From a virus: a DNA stretch of 64,000 nt. Location: positions 1 to 64,000 of the IMG/VR virus record IMGVR_UViG_3300009702_000018. One strand, 5' to 3'. Both the position numbers and the translations under genes were made by a program. Positions 24,191 through 33,700 of the stretch are shown in pieces (position 1 is the first letter of the stretch; every line of letters begins with the position of its first letter). Below the pieces are notes generated by a model that worked only from the letters and a program-made list of their open reading frames with translations, ran no database searches and was not told where the DNA came from.

Positions 24191-27100
24191 TTTTGTACAT
24201 TTACATGGACATTCAACTTATTCTGCTTTAGACGGATTTTGCAGAATATCAGATATTGTTTCAAGAGTAAAAGAGATTGGGCAACCAGCAATTGCTTTAA
24301 CTGATCATGGGAATATGAATGGAATCTATAAATTTTATAATGCTTGTATAAATAATAATATTAAACCTATTCTTGGATGTGAATTTTATTTAACTAACAA
24401 ATATAAAAAAGAACGCAAATTATATCATATAACCTTATTGGCAATGAATAATAATGGATTTAAACATTTATTAAAATTACATAAAATATCATATATTAAT
24501 TTTTATTATAAACCTCGCATAAGTTTTGAAGATTTATTCAAATATAAAGAGGGAATTATATGTTTAGCGGGTTGTCCAAGCGGGATTTTAGCAAAAAATA
24601 TTAGAGAAAATAACTATCAAAAAGCTCAAAAATATTGTAAATTATTTAAAAATCAATTCGGTGATAATTTTTACATTGAAGTTATGAATCATGGACTAGA
24701 TTTTCAAAAAGAATTAAATTATAATTTAAGAAACATTGCCAAAGAATTTAATGTGAAAACTGTTGCAACAAATGACTATCATTACACAATTAAAGAACAC
24801 CATAATTTTCAACATTATTTATTATGCGATCAACTTAAACAAACAATTAATGACGAAATAAGTATGGGGCTAAAAACCCCAGAATTTTATATAAAAACTC
24901 GTGAAGAAATGATTGCAACAGAACAAGAAAAAGATATAACTTTAGAAATTGCCGATAAATGTAATGTTACATTAAAAACAAAAGATTTTTTATTACCACA
25001 TATAGCAGGAGAGGAAAGCAAATTATTAACATTAATCATGCAGGGAATAAAAAAATATAATATTAGGGACAATGAAGAATATATGTCCCGATTAAAATTT
25101 GAATATAACATTATTAAAAAAGCAGGTTTAATAGGATATTTTTTAATTGTTCAAGATTATATCAAATATGCAGAAAGTAAAAATATTTTAGTAGGTCCTG
25201 GAAGGGGATCAGTTGGAGGATCTTTATTAGCTTATTTAATTGGAATACACAAAGTAGATCCCATTAGATATAAATTAATTTTTAGTAGATTTTACAATTC
25301 GGGTAGAAAAGGATCTTTGCCAGATATAGATATTGATTTTCCAGAAAAAAGAATTAAAGAGGTTAGGGAATACGTTCAAAATAAATATGGAAAAGAAAAA
25401 ACTTCTCAAATTGGGACATTTTTATATTTAAAGAAAAAAAGTGCCCTGAAATTATTATGTCGAGTTTTTGGAGTAGAATTTCAAACAGCAAATTATTACA
25501 CAAATATTATTGAAGATGACAAGCAAACAGAAAAATTAAGATTAAAAGATAAACAATTTGATAATCTTGTTAGTAAAATAGATAATTTTATTGGGTTGTC
25601 CATATACAGTAGTATTCATGCAGCAGGTATATTAATTAGCCCTAAAAATTTAGATGAATTAGTTCCATTAAGATTAAATGAAGATAAAAGTTTCTATGTT
25701 TCTGCATGGGATAAAAAAGATATTGAATCAATTGGACTTGTTAAATTTGATTTTTTATCATTAAATACTTTAGATGTTATAGAAGATACATTAAAATATA
25801 TTAATAAAAAAATTGATGATATTCCAGAAGGAGATCAAAAAGCATTTGATATTATTAATAGGGGTGAAAATATTGGGATATTTCAATTAGGATCAGAAGG
25901 AATGTCTAAAGTTGCTCAAGATATGAAAGTAAATTCAATTGAAGATATTGCTGTTGTTGTTGCATTATATCGTCCTGGACCAATAGAATCTGGACTTCAT
26001 ATTAAATATATAAAAAGAAAATATAAAGTAGAACCAGTAACATATAAACATCCATTATTGAAAGATATTTTAAAAGATACATATGGAATATTTGTATATC
26101 AAGAACAGATAATTATGACAGTAATGATATTGGCAAATTTTTCTGAGACAGAAGCAGATTCTTTAAGAAAAGCAATAGGTAAAAAAGATCAAGAATTAAT
26201 GGAGAAACAAAAAGTAAAATTTATTAATGGAGCAATTAAAAATAACATAGAGAAAAAAGTTGCAATTAGTATTTGGGAAGAAATGCAAAAATTTGCATCC
26301 TATTCGTTTAATGCCGCCCATTCTGTAGAATATGCTTATATTTCTTATTATACGGCATATTTAAAAGCTCATTATCCCATTGAATTTATGTGTGCATTGC
26401 TTAATAATAATTATAATAATAACGATAAATTGAATAAATATTTAAAAGAATGCAAAAGAATGAATATAGAAGTATTACCCCCTTCTGTTACATATGGGAG
26501 TTATGACTTTATGCCACATGAAAATAAAATTATTTTTGGTACAAAGGGAATTAATGGAATAGGAGAAAAAACAGCAAAAAAAATATATGACTATAAATAT
26601 GAAAATTTTGAAGATTTTTGTTTAAAATTTAAACCTAACTGTGATACTTTAATGGCATTGTCAGAAGCAGGAACTTTTGATGAATTTCAATATAATAGAA
26701 ATCAACTTTTTCAATCTTCTAATCATATATCAACAATATTAAAAAAAAGAAAACAAAACATAAATCCAAAATCAAGATCATTAATTAATTATAAAATTAA
26801 TTTTAATATTTCAAAAATTAAAGAATTACCTAAGGAAATCTTGGCATCTAAAGAGTATAAGAGATTAAATACATTTTTAGTATATAACCCAATTAAAGAT
26901 GTCGAATTATATACTCCCAAAGATTATATAAATGGAATGCCCATATTTATAGAAGGATTTTTAATTGATATAAAAGAAAAAATTACAAAAAGAAAACAAA
27001 CGATGGCAATATTAAATATTATAACTCATATTGGGGAAAAAGAATGTATTTTATTCCCAACAATGTATGCAAAATTAAAATATAAAATAAATAATAATAA

Positions 27101-27191
27101 ATATGTTGCAATAAAAGGCAAAGTACAAGAAAACAAAATATTAATTTCAGATATTTGGGACAAGGAAAAAGATGATAAAACTTTCAAATGA
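24183..27191 (+). CDS. dnaE: DNA polymerase III alpha subunit (DnaE-like)
   Basis: Replicative polymerase. The N-terminal PHP domain shows HLHGHSTYSALDG and ALTDHGNM. Palm motifs are GPGRGSVGGSLLAYLIG near 340, PDIDIDF at 380-386 (metal ligands D381 and D383), and the third acidic residue D523 in KFDFLSLNT. A finger region with QEQIIMTV follows. The C-terminus has a helix-hairpin-like GTKGINGIGEKTA and an OB-fold. At 1002 residues it is shorter than bacterial DnaE (about 1160). No exonuclease insertion is seen, so proofreading may come from a separate enzyme. Confidence 0.93.
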   Translation: MNNFVHLHGHSTYSALDGFCRISDIVSRVKEIGQPAIALTDHGNMNGIYKFYNACINNNIKPILGCEFYLTNKYKKERKLYHITLLAMNNNGFKHLLKLHKISYINFYYKPRISFEDLFKYKEGIICLAGCPSGILAKNIRENNYQKAQKYCKLFKNQFGDNFYIEVMNHGLDFQKELNYNLRNIAKEFNVKTVATNDYHYTIKEHHNFQHYLLCDQLKQTINDEISMGLKTPEFYIKTREEMIATEQEKDITLEIADKCNVTLKTKDFLLPHIAGEESKLLTLIMQGIKKYNIRDNEEYMSRLKFEYNIIKKAGLIGYFLIVQDYIKYAESKNILVGPGRGSVGGSLLAYLIGIHKVDPIRYKLIFSRFYNSGRKGSLPDIDIDFPEKRIKEVREYVQNKYGKEKTSQIGTFLYLKKKSALKLLCRVFGVEFQTANYYTNIIEDDKQTEKLRLKDKQFDNLVSKIDNFIGLSIYSSIHAAGILISPKNLDELVPLRLNEDKSFYVSAWDKKDIESIGLVKFDFLSLNTLDVIEDTLKYINKKIDDIPEGDQKAFDIINRGENIGIFQLGSEGMSKVAQDMKVNSIEDIAVVVALYRPGPIESGLHIKYIKRKYKVEPVTYKHPLLKDILKDTYGIFVYQEQIIMTVMILANFSETEADSLRKAIGKKDQELMEKQKVKFINGAIKNNIEKKVAISIWEEMQKFASYSFNAAHSVEYAYISYYTAYLKAHYPIEFMCALLNNNYNNNDKLNKYLKECKRMNIEVLPPSVTYGSYDFMPHENKIIFGTKGINGIGEKTAKKIYDYKYENFEDFCLKFKPNCDTLMALSEAGTFDEFQYNRNQLFQSSNHISTILKKRKQNINPKSRSLINYKINFNISKIKELPKEILASKEYKRLNTFLVYNPIKDVELYTPKDYINGMPIFIEGFLIDIKEKITKRKQTMAILNIITHIGEKECILFPTMYAKLKYKINNNKYVAIKGKVQENKILISDIWDKEKDDKTFK

Positions 27192-27483
27192 TAATACAAT
27201 TAAATTAATAGGCTTTATAAACGCTTTTATATCTCACTATAGTGTCTTTGTTGAAAAAGCAGAATCTTTATTTGAAATATCAAATCAACTTCAAGATAAA
27301 ACAAGTAAAGAATTTACTGCTGAATTAGATAAAAATATTAAAATAGCACAAAATTCAAAAAGACAATTATTAAATATCCAAGAAGAAATATGCGACCAAA
27401 TTATAGAAGACGAAGAAAATTCTGAATTAATGACAAATCTTTCAATGGCAAAAGACTTAATAAAGGAAAATGAAATCCTATGA
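27172..27483 (+). CDS. Helical protein, unknown
   Basis: A 103-residue protein overlapping the polymerase end by 20 bases in another frame. Predominantly helical, acidic toward the C-terminus. No motif recognised. Confidence 0.55.
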   Translation: MIKLSNDNTIKLIGFINAFISHYSVFVEKAESLFEISNQLQDKTSKEFTAELDKNIKIAQNSKRQLLNIQEEICDQIIEDEENSELMTNLSMAKDLIKENEIL

Positions 27484-27788
27484 AAATAATAATTTTAAAC
27501 ATTGTTCATAATTTAGATTGGATTGCTTATGGATTAATTCTATTCGGCAATTATAAAGTTGGTAAAGGATCAATTGATGGATGGTTAATCTCTGCATATG
27601 GTTCATTATTAGCTATATTATGGGGTATCTCCATTGGGAAATATGGGGTATCATTTTGGAATATTTGGTTTTGTGTAGTATTTGTTTTTTCCTATACCAG
27701 AATGAGAAAATTAATGAATCAATTAACAACATTACAATATTCGAATAAGAAAGATAAGGAAAATGATGAAAACTCTGTCAGCAAGTAG
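27480..27788 (+). CDS. Membrane protein
   Basis: A 102-residue protein with three hydrophobic stretches, roughly residues 12-24, 36-52 and 58-72, and a charged C-terminal tail. It starts by ATGA overlap. A holin role cannot be excluded, but it sits in the replication half, far from the lysin. Function unknown. Confidence 0.55.
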   Translation: MKIIILNIVHNLDWIAYGLILFGNYKVGKGSIDGWLISAYGSLLAILWGISIGKYGVSFWNIWFCVVFVFSYTRMRKLMNQLTTLQYSNKKDKENDENSVSK

Positions 27789-28569
27789 TTTGTCTCTATA
27801 TTCAGATTGTTCTTTAAAATGGAAATTTAGATATATTGATAAAATCAATAAATTTGAAGCATCTATTCATTTAATTTATGGATCTGCAATTCATAAAGCA
27901 TTGGAAAAACTTAATTTATCATTAGCTCATAAAAAAAATGAGTTAGAGGATGTATTTCAAGATTTTTATGATGAGTGGAATAAGCAGATAAAAGACTATA
28001 ATATTTCTCCAAATAAATATTCCAATCAATTATTTGAAATGGGAATAAATGCATTGGAAAAATTCTATAATGAAAAAGTTGATTATGAATTAATTGGAGC
28101 AGAAACAAAATTTAAAGTTCCAATTATTTATCCAGATGGAAAAAAAGATCAAGAATATGAATTATATGGATTAATTGATGCTATTGTAAAAAGAAAAAAT
28201 GAAATAATGATAATCGACTATAAAACATCAAAGGAATCTTATAATAGATTTAAACTTGATACTTCTCTTCAATTGGCAATATATGCTTATGCTTTTAGAC
28301 AAATGTTGAAAGCAGGCAAATTCCCCAATATCAAAAAAGATATTGAAGATTATATTTCTTATTATGTTCTTATTAAAGATTATGATACTTTAGATGGAGA
28401 TATAAAGATGCAACGAAAGAAAATCACAGACAAACATCTAAATAGAATGTTTTATATTATTCAAACTTCAATTAAAGGAATTAAAGAAGGGATTTTTCTT
28501 CCAAATTATGCATCTATGTGTAATTATTGTGAGTTTAAACAAGAATGTTTAGAATTCGGAGGCAAGTAG
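27763..28569 (+). CDS. RecB/Cas4-like PD-(D/E)XK nuclease
   Basis: Nuclease of the AddB/Cas4 type. The N-terminus LSASSLSLYSDCSLKWKFRYI carries the first iron-sulfur cysteine (near 16), and CNYCEFKQEC at the C-terminus supplies the remaining ones. The active site is GLIDAI followed by MIIDYKTSK. A QLAIYAYAF helix follows, as in this family. Such proteins process DNA ends in recombination. No cas1, cas2 or CRISPR array accompanies it, so this is not a CRISPR gene. Confidence 0.85.
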   Translation: MMKTLSASSLSLYSDCSLKWKFRYIDKINKFEASIHLIYGSAIHKALEKLNLSLAHKKNELEDVFQDFYDEWNKQIKDYNISPNKYSNQLFEMGINALEKFYNEKVDYELIGAETKFKVPIIYPDGKKDQEYELYGLIDAIVKRKNEIMIIDYKTSKESYNRFKLDTSLQLAIYAYAFRQMLKAGKFPNIKKDIEDYISYYVLIKDYDTLDGDIKMQRKKITDKHLNRMFYIIQTSIKGIKEGIFLPNYASMCNYCEFKQECLEFGGK

Positions 28570-28573
28570 ATTT

Positions 28574-28634
28574 GCAGCCTTCCATTCTGGCTGCCATAGC
28601 CTTCCAATGCCAATGGCAAATTAGACAGGCTATA
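28574..28634 (+). ncRNA. Foldable element, copy B, before the primase gene
   Basis: Second copy of the element at 411-477, sharing a 25-base identical core (28581-28605). Hairpins GGCT/AGCC at 28589-28601 and TGCC/GGCA at 28608-28618 are kept, and the loop differs by one base. The outer stem is shorter here (AGCCT with AGGCT). It fills the 77-base gap between the nuclease and primase genes and ends 12 bases before the primase ATG, which has no Shine-Dalgarno sequence. A cis-regulatory RNA or a replication site are both possible. Confidence 0.5.
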
Positions 28635-28646
28635 CTTTGATACATT

Positions 28647-29657
28647 ATGAATTATTTAAATCTTATAACTAACATATATATCAATAACTTAAAGAAAAAT
28701 AAGAAAGTTATCAATTATATCCATAGTAGAGGAATAAATGATAAGACAATTAAAAGATTTAAATTAGGTTATTGTAATAATAATATAGGTTTTAAAACTT
28801 TAAGTAATAAATATGACAAAAAATATCTTTTAGCTACAAAATTATTTAAAGAAAAAAATAATGAAATTTATGATATTTTTTATAATAAAATTACAATTCC
28901 TATTATAATTAAAGATAATGTAGTTTTTATTACGGGAAGATCATATCCAGAAAATGGAAAATTAAAACATCTTCATATGCCTGGAAAAATTGAATATGCG
29001 ATTAATCATGACATATTAGAAAAATCACAATATGTAGTTTTAACAGAAGGACCATTTGATTGTTTTACATTAGATCAAAATAATATTTCAAGTATAGGAT
29101 TATTGGGTGCTTATCGATTAACAAGAACAATTATTTCTGATTTAAGAGATAAAGATGTTTATATAGCTTTTGATAATGATATTCATAGTCAAGGGCAAAA
29201 TGCTGCATATAAAATGGCATCTAAATTAATACGATTTAGAATAAAATCTAAAATTATAACACTTCCTTCAGAAGATAATAAGAAAATGGATATTAATGAA
29301 TATTTCAAAACACATAATAAAAGAGACTTTTTATTATTAATGAAAAAAGCAAAATCTTTTAATAAAAAAATAACAAGAAAAAAAAGAATGAAACGACATA
29401 ACATAGATATTGTTTCAACTTTATCTAAATATATAGATTTAATTCCATCGGGCGATCGATTTAAAGCCATTTGTCCATTCCATTCTGATTCACATCCATC
29501 TTTAATGGTATTTCCAGAGAGTCAAAGTTATTATTGTTTTGGTTGTGGAGCGGGGGGAGATGCTATAAATTTTATTAAAAAGATAGAAGAAAACCGTGGT
29601 AATAAAATGAATTATCAGGAGACAGTAAAATTTTATGAAAAAAATCACATTGCTTGA
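28647..29657 (+). CDS. DnaG-type primase with zinc finger moved to the C-terminus
   Basis: Makes RNA primers for replication. Residues 1-110 match the primase N-subdomain (INYIHSRGINDKTIKRFKLGY, then RSYPENGK). The TOPRIM domain has EGPFDCF at 134-140 and FDND at 175-178. Residues 276-310 form the CHC2 zinc finger (C276, H279, C297, C300), with CPFHSDSHPSL and CFGCGAGGDAINFI. In DnaG the zinc finger is N-terminal; here it is last. It should act with the DnaB-like helicase. No upstream zinc-finger remnant was seen. Confidence 0.85.
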   Translation: MNYLNLITNIYINNLKKNKKVINYIHSRGINDKTIKRFKLGYCNNNIGFKTLSNKYDKKYLLATKLFKEKNNEIYDIFYNKITIPIIIKDNVVFITGRSYPENGKLKHLHMPGKIEYAINHDILEKSQYVVLTEGPFDCFTLDQNNISSIGLLGAYRLTRTIISDLRDKDVYIAFDNDIHSQGQNAAYKMASKLIRFRIKSKIITLPSEDNKKMDINEYFKTHNKRDFLLLMKKAKSFNKKITRKKRMKRHNIDIVSTLSKYIDLIPSGDRFKAICPFHSDSHPSLMVFPESQSYYCFGCGAGGDAINFIKKIEENRGNKMNYQETVKFYEKNHIA

Positions 29658-29823
29658 ATTTAAAGATAAAAAATATATACTTCGAGATAAAATGTATATA
29701 GAATTAATGAAATTGTCGCATGGGGAATTATCTCCTGATAATCATATGAGAATTCATAAACTTATTTCTAAATATTGTCAAAAATATGAAAAATTATTAA
29801 AAGAATTTTATGAGATAAAATGA
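29635..29823 (+). CDS. Hypothetical small protein
   Basis: A 62-residue charged helical protein, overlapping the primase end by 23 bases and the next gene by four. Not recognised. Confidence 0.5.
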   Translation: MKKITLLEFKDKKYILRDKMYIELMKLSHGELSPDNHMRIHKLISKYCQKYEKLLKEFYEIK

Positions 29824-30263
29824 AAGAATCAATATTTGCAAATGAAATAAAAAAAGCATGTTCTACTTTTGATTGTTTTTATTATAAAATACCCGATGCA
29901 TATGGGATGGCAAGATTTTCTCCTCCAAAACCATTTGATGCTTTTGTAGTATATAAAGGAAAGTATTATGCATTTGAATATAAAATGGTTAAATCACAAA
30001 CTGCTTTTGCATTTAGTAGAGTTAGACCTCATCAAATAGATAATTTAATGAAAGTATGGAAAAATGGGGGAGAAGCATTTATTGTAATTAATTATCGAAT
30101 GAAATCATTTAATAAAGTATTTTGTATCCCCATTATTACACTTATAGAAATAATAAAAAAATCTGAGAGAAAGTCTATTCCCTTTAATTTAATGGAAAAA
30201 TATTCTATAGAAATTCGCAAGAAAAAAACTTGGGATGTTGAATCATTTTTGAACAAATTTTGA
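29820..30263 (+). CDS. RecU-like Holliday junction resolvase
   Basis: Cuts four-way junctions in recombination or before packaging. The PD-(D/E)XK core is readable: PKPFDAFVVYKGKYYAFEYKM (Asp, Glu and Lys of the active site), then RVRPHQIDNLMKVWKNGGEAFIVI, the RecU hallmark. Length 147 suits this group. It is the last plus-strand gene and its 3' end overlaps the minus-strand amidase by 21 bases, so the two operons converge here. Confidence 0.82.
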   Translation: MKESIFANEIKKACSTFDCFYYKIPDAYGMARFSPPKPFDAFVVYKGKYYAFEYKMVKSQTAFAFSRVRPHQIDNLMKVWKNGGEAFIVINYRMKSFNKVFCIPIITLIEIIKKSERKSIPFNLMEKYSIEIRKKKTWDVESFLNKF

Positions 30264-30734
30264 TGGAAATATTTTTAAAAATCCTATATATCCCTTTACC
30301 CACATTCTAACATATTTCATATCTATATTTGGGCAAGTTTTTCCTTGAGCTTTACCCGTTGGTGTCTCATAATGTCCCAATAATCTATTGATAGGTAACT
30401 TATATTCAATTAACAAATGAGCTAATAATTTGAAAGTCATATGTAATTCCATAAAAGGGAAATATTTTATACCAATCATACAAACACCAATTGAATGTTT
30501 ATTCATCCCTTTTACATGTGCCCCAATTTCAGAATCTTTTCTACCTTTTTCTACAACTCCCACTTCTGCTCTTTTCTGATGAATATATTGATGATAAGTT
30601 CTATAACCATTTAAAACAACATAATGATAACCAATTTTTTTCCAACCCCTTGCTTTATGCCAAGCATCTATTACTTTGGCATCACCCCATTCCGAATCAC
30701 TGCAGTGAAGAATTATATAATTTATTCTCCTCAT
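30243..30734 (-). CDS. N-acetylmuramoyl-L-alanine amidase (T7-lysozyme-like endolysin)
   Basis: Cleaves the amide bond between muramic acid and the peptide stem in peptidoglycan. Zinc ligands match the T7 lysozyme pattern: H10 in IILHCSDSE, H121 in GHYET, and C134 in KTCP, with catalytic Tyr near 36-38 in GYHY and K132. GAHVKGMNKHSIGV is the usual core motif. There is no signal peptide, so a holin is needed. It shares a 4-base ATGA overlap with the fibre gene upstream and is the last gene of the minus-strand operon. Confidence 0.92.
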   Translation of the reverse strand: MRRINYIILHCSDSEWGDAKVIDAWHKARGWKKIGYHYVVLNGYRTYHQYIHQKRAEVGVVEKGRKDSEIGAHVKGMNKHSIGVCMIGIKYFPFMELHMTFKLLAHLLIEYKLPINRLLGHYETPTGKAQGKTCPNIDMKYVRMWVKGYIGFLKIFPSKFVQK

Positions 30735-33700
30735 ATTGTACCACCATCAAGAGCAGTCCAAGAAAACTTGCCTATTGCACTATCTTTTAATAATACACTT
30801 ATTGCCGAAGTAGAATAAGTAATTTTATGAGGATAAAGATAGGCGAACGTTGAAGCATTATAATATTCCAAACCCAACATCACAGTAATTGATCTTGCAT
30901 TATTAAATGCCGAATCTGCAAATTGCATAGTAAATGTTGGATTTGTTTTTGGTGGAACATCACGATATTCCCCAGTAATATAGTTCCATGATGCACTATC
31001 AAAAGTTGAAGTTGCAACACTGGTTGCCCACAATTTAACAAGACAACCTGGATACCTAAGGTTAGGAGCTTCTATACTCAAACCATATTCAAAACTTCCA
31101 TATATAGATTGTGATGTTGATGATAATGAAGTAGCACCAAAAGTTGAACTATCAGAAGTATCATATATTTTCAGATAATCTCTATGAATTAAACCATTTT
31201 CTATATTTAAAGTATCTATTGTTTCATCTGTAAAACTAGATGCTTTTTCTTCATATAATATAGCATTGGCAATAAATCCTTTTGGAGTAGAACTACTAAT
31301 CCAATATTTAAGTTTCTGTGGATAAATACTTGCAAGACTATATGTTGAAGGTAATCCTGCAGTACTAAAAGTAATAGCATCTTGCGGAGAGATAATAATC
31401 ATAGGAGATTTAGGACTACCAAGCCATTCATAAAATCTTGAACCATATGATTGTGTTTCACCAAATATTCCAATTCCTTGTTCTATATGTTTTGTATAAT
31501 TCCACCCCGAACCAGTATCCATACCAGGAGCATGCCAATGAAAATTACTACTGGATAATAAAGCAAAAGAATGACTGGTATCTTCTTGTCCAATCACAAT
31601 TCTATTGGCGTCAGATTCATCTCCACTAACAATTAATTCTCCAGCATATAAATGCCGTCCGATCAAAGATTCAAATGCTACCGCATTTCCTCCCACACTA
31701 TTTCTTCCTAAATTGCCTTCTCCCACAAAATATCCTTCTGAAAATTCTGTTGCAGAAGTTCCTTCTTCTACTTGAATACCATCGATCATATACATACCAG
31801 GAGAATGATTATTGGTAAAAGACATTTTCCAATATCTAGATTTTTTATAATCAGAAAGCGAAGTTGAAATTGTTGTGGCATATCTTATCCATGTATTACC
31901 ATCAATTCCTATTGCGGTTGTATTTTGATAATCTAATGCCGAACTTGCACTAAAGGTTCCAATATGTTTCCATCTGGCATCTAAAAATTCAATATCAAAA
32001 CTGTTTACTGGCTTAAAATTAGAATATAATAAATTATACCAACTTATTGTTAATGGAATTGAAGTATCATTAATACTAACATATTCATATACAAGTTTGT
32101 CTCCTAATATTCCATATACAGATCTATGTCCCATAAATCTGTGAGTAGTAGTTGAAACTAATGTTCCCGATATATGTACAGAAGACCAATATAATGGAAA
32201 TTGAGTATTATAATCTAATACTTCAAAACTTCCATTGGCTACTTTGTTTTTTGTGTTAAATTCAAAAGGTTGTCTATAGCTATGAGTAGAAGCGACTTCA
32301 CTGGCGGGAGACAAATTCCCAAAATTATCTTTTCCTCTAATGGTATATTTATACAATGAATTATTCTCTAATCCTACATCATCAGTAAAAGTAACAATAT
32401 CTGCATTCACATGAGCATCTTGTTCACCAATCAAAACATCTTTTGATATCGTTAAACTGGAATCATTGAATAAGGTTTTATAAGATAAATAATCTTGTTT
32501 CACATCAGCAGAAGACCATATTGTTTTATCTATTCTAAAGTTTTGAATAATACCATTTGCCCCATATCCACTAACTGCTGCATTCATTCCCACATAAAAA
32601 CTAGAATAAGGAGTACTACAATAATAAGTAACCGCTGAATCAGATCTTATACCATTTACATATAAATATGATCTTACAGTATCCCATGTAGCCACAAGAT
32701 GAATTGGGTTTCCAGTGGAATAAGCAGTTGCAAATGAAATTAAACCCTGTTGTCCAGCACCATATGTCCCAAATCTAAATCCAACTGTCTTACGAGCATA
32801 TAAATTCATATAATATCCATCACCTACAGAGGGAGTTTGCCATAAAACTTTAAAATCATTTCCTGTATTATAATCAAGATTTGGAGAATACCATAATCTA
32901 ATAGTTCCACATTCTTGATTTAATATGTCTGAACTACTTGTATATGTTAGTCCTGTTACTCCGCCACTGGTACTAACAAATCCAGGACAATATGGTAATC
33001 CACCAGCAATTTGAATACCTGCTATGTCCATATACAATTTATTAGTATCAACATTGCCAATTATTGTATTAATATTTGTATAAATAGGATCGATAAAAGA
33101 TTGATATAATGAATATCTTGCCCAAGAAGTAGTAAGAGTAAAAATAGCCGATGATAAAATTGTTCCACAATTTAATGTTAATTTAAATTGTTGTTCTGGT
33201 AATGGGCTTTTTGCCCAAATCGCTGCTACCCAATCCGTTTCTGATCCTCTATCGATAGAAGAACTTATGGCGCCACTTGAACCCTTTGTTACATCTAAAT
33301 GTGCATATCCAGTATTTGAAAATAAAGAATAACCAGAGATAGTAGAATAATGCGTTTTTGTAAGATTCCATGAAGCTGTGTCAGGATATAATGTGGGATT
33401 AGAAAATTCATTTGTTGCAGAATCAAGACATTCAATTCCATAATCAAATCTAATTTGATTTGGGGCATTTGCACTGGAATAATATCTTATTTGTCCATAT
33501 TCATGACTTGCTTGTTTTGTACCAGTATAATCTTTGCTATTATTTTCAAAATAAGTTTGAAACCCAGTTAAATGATTTCTGTCTACTTCATATTTATAAA
33601 ATAATTTAGCAACAACTTTGTCATTTGTGGAAGTTGAAAATATATAATGTTCTCCTAATTGCCCATAATGTACTCCATCAAATAAATATGAAGATGCTGG

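Noticed and set aside
27480-27788. Holin assignment for a small membrane protein
   Set aside because: It has hydrophobic segments, but it lies in the replication half and not beside the amidase. The evidence is insufficient, as for the membrane proteins at 17458 and 22498.
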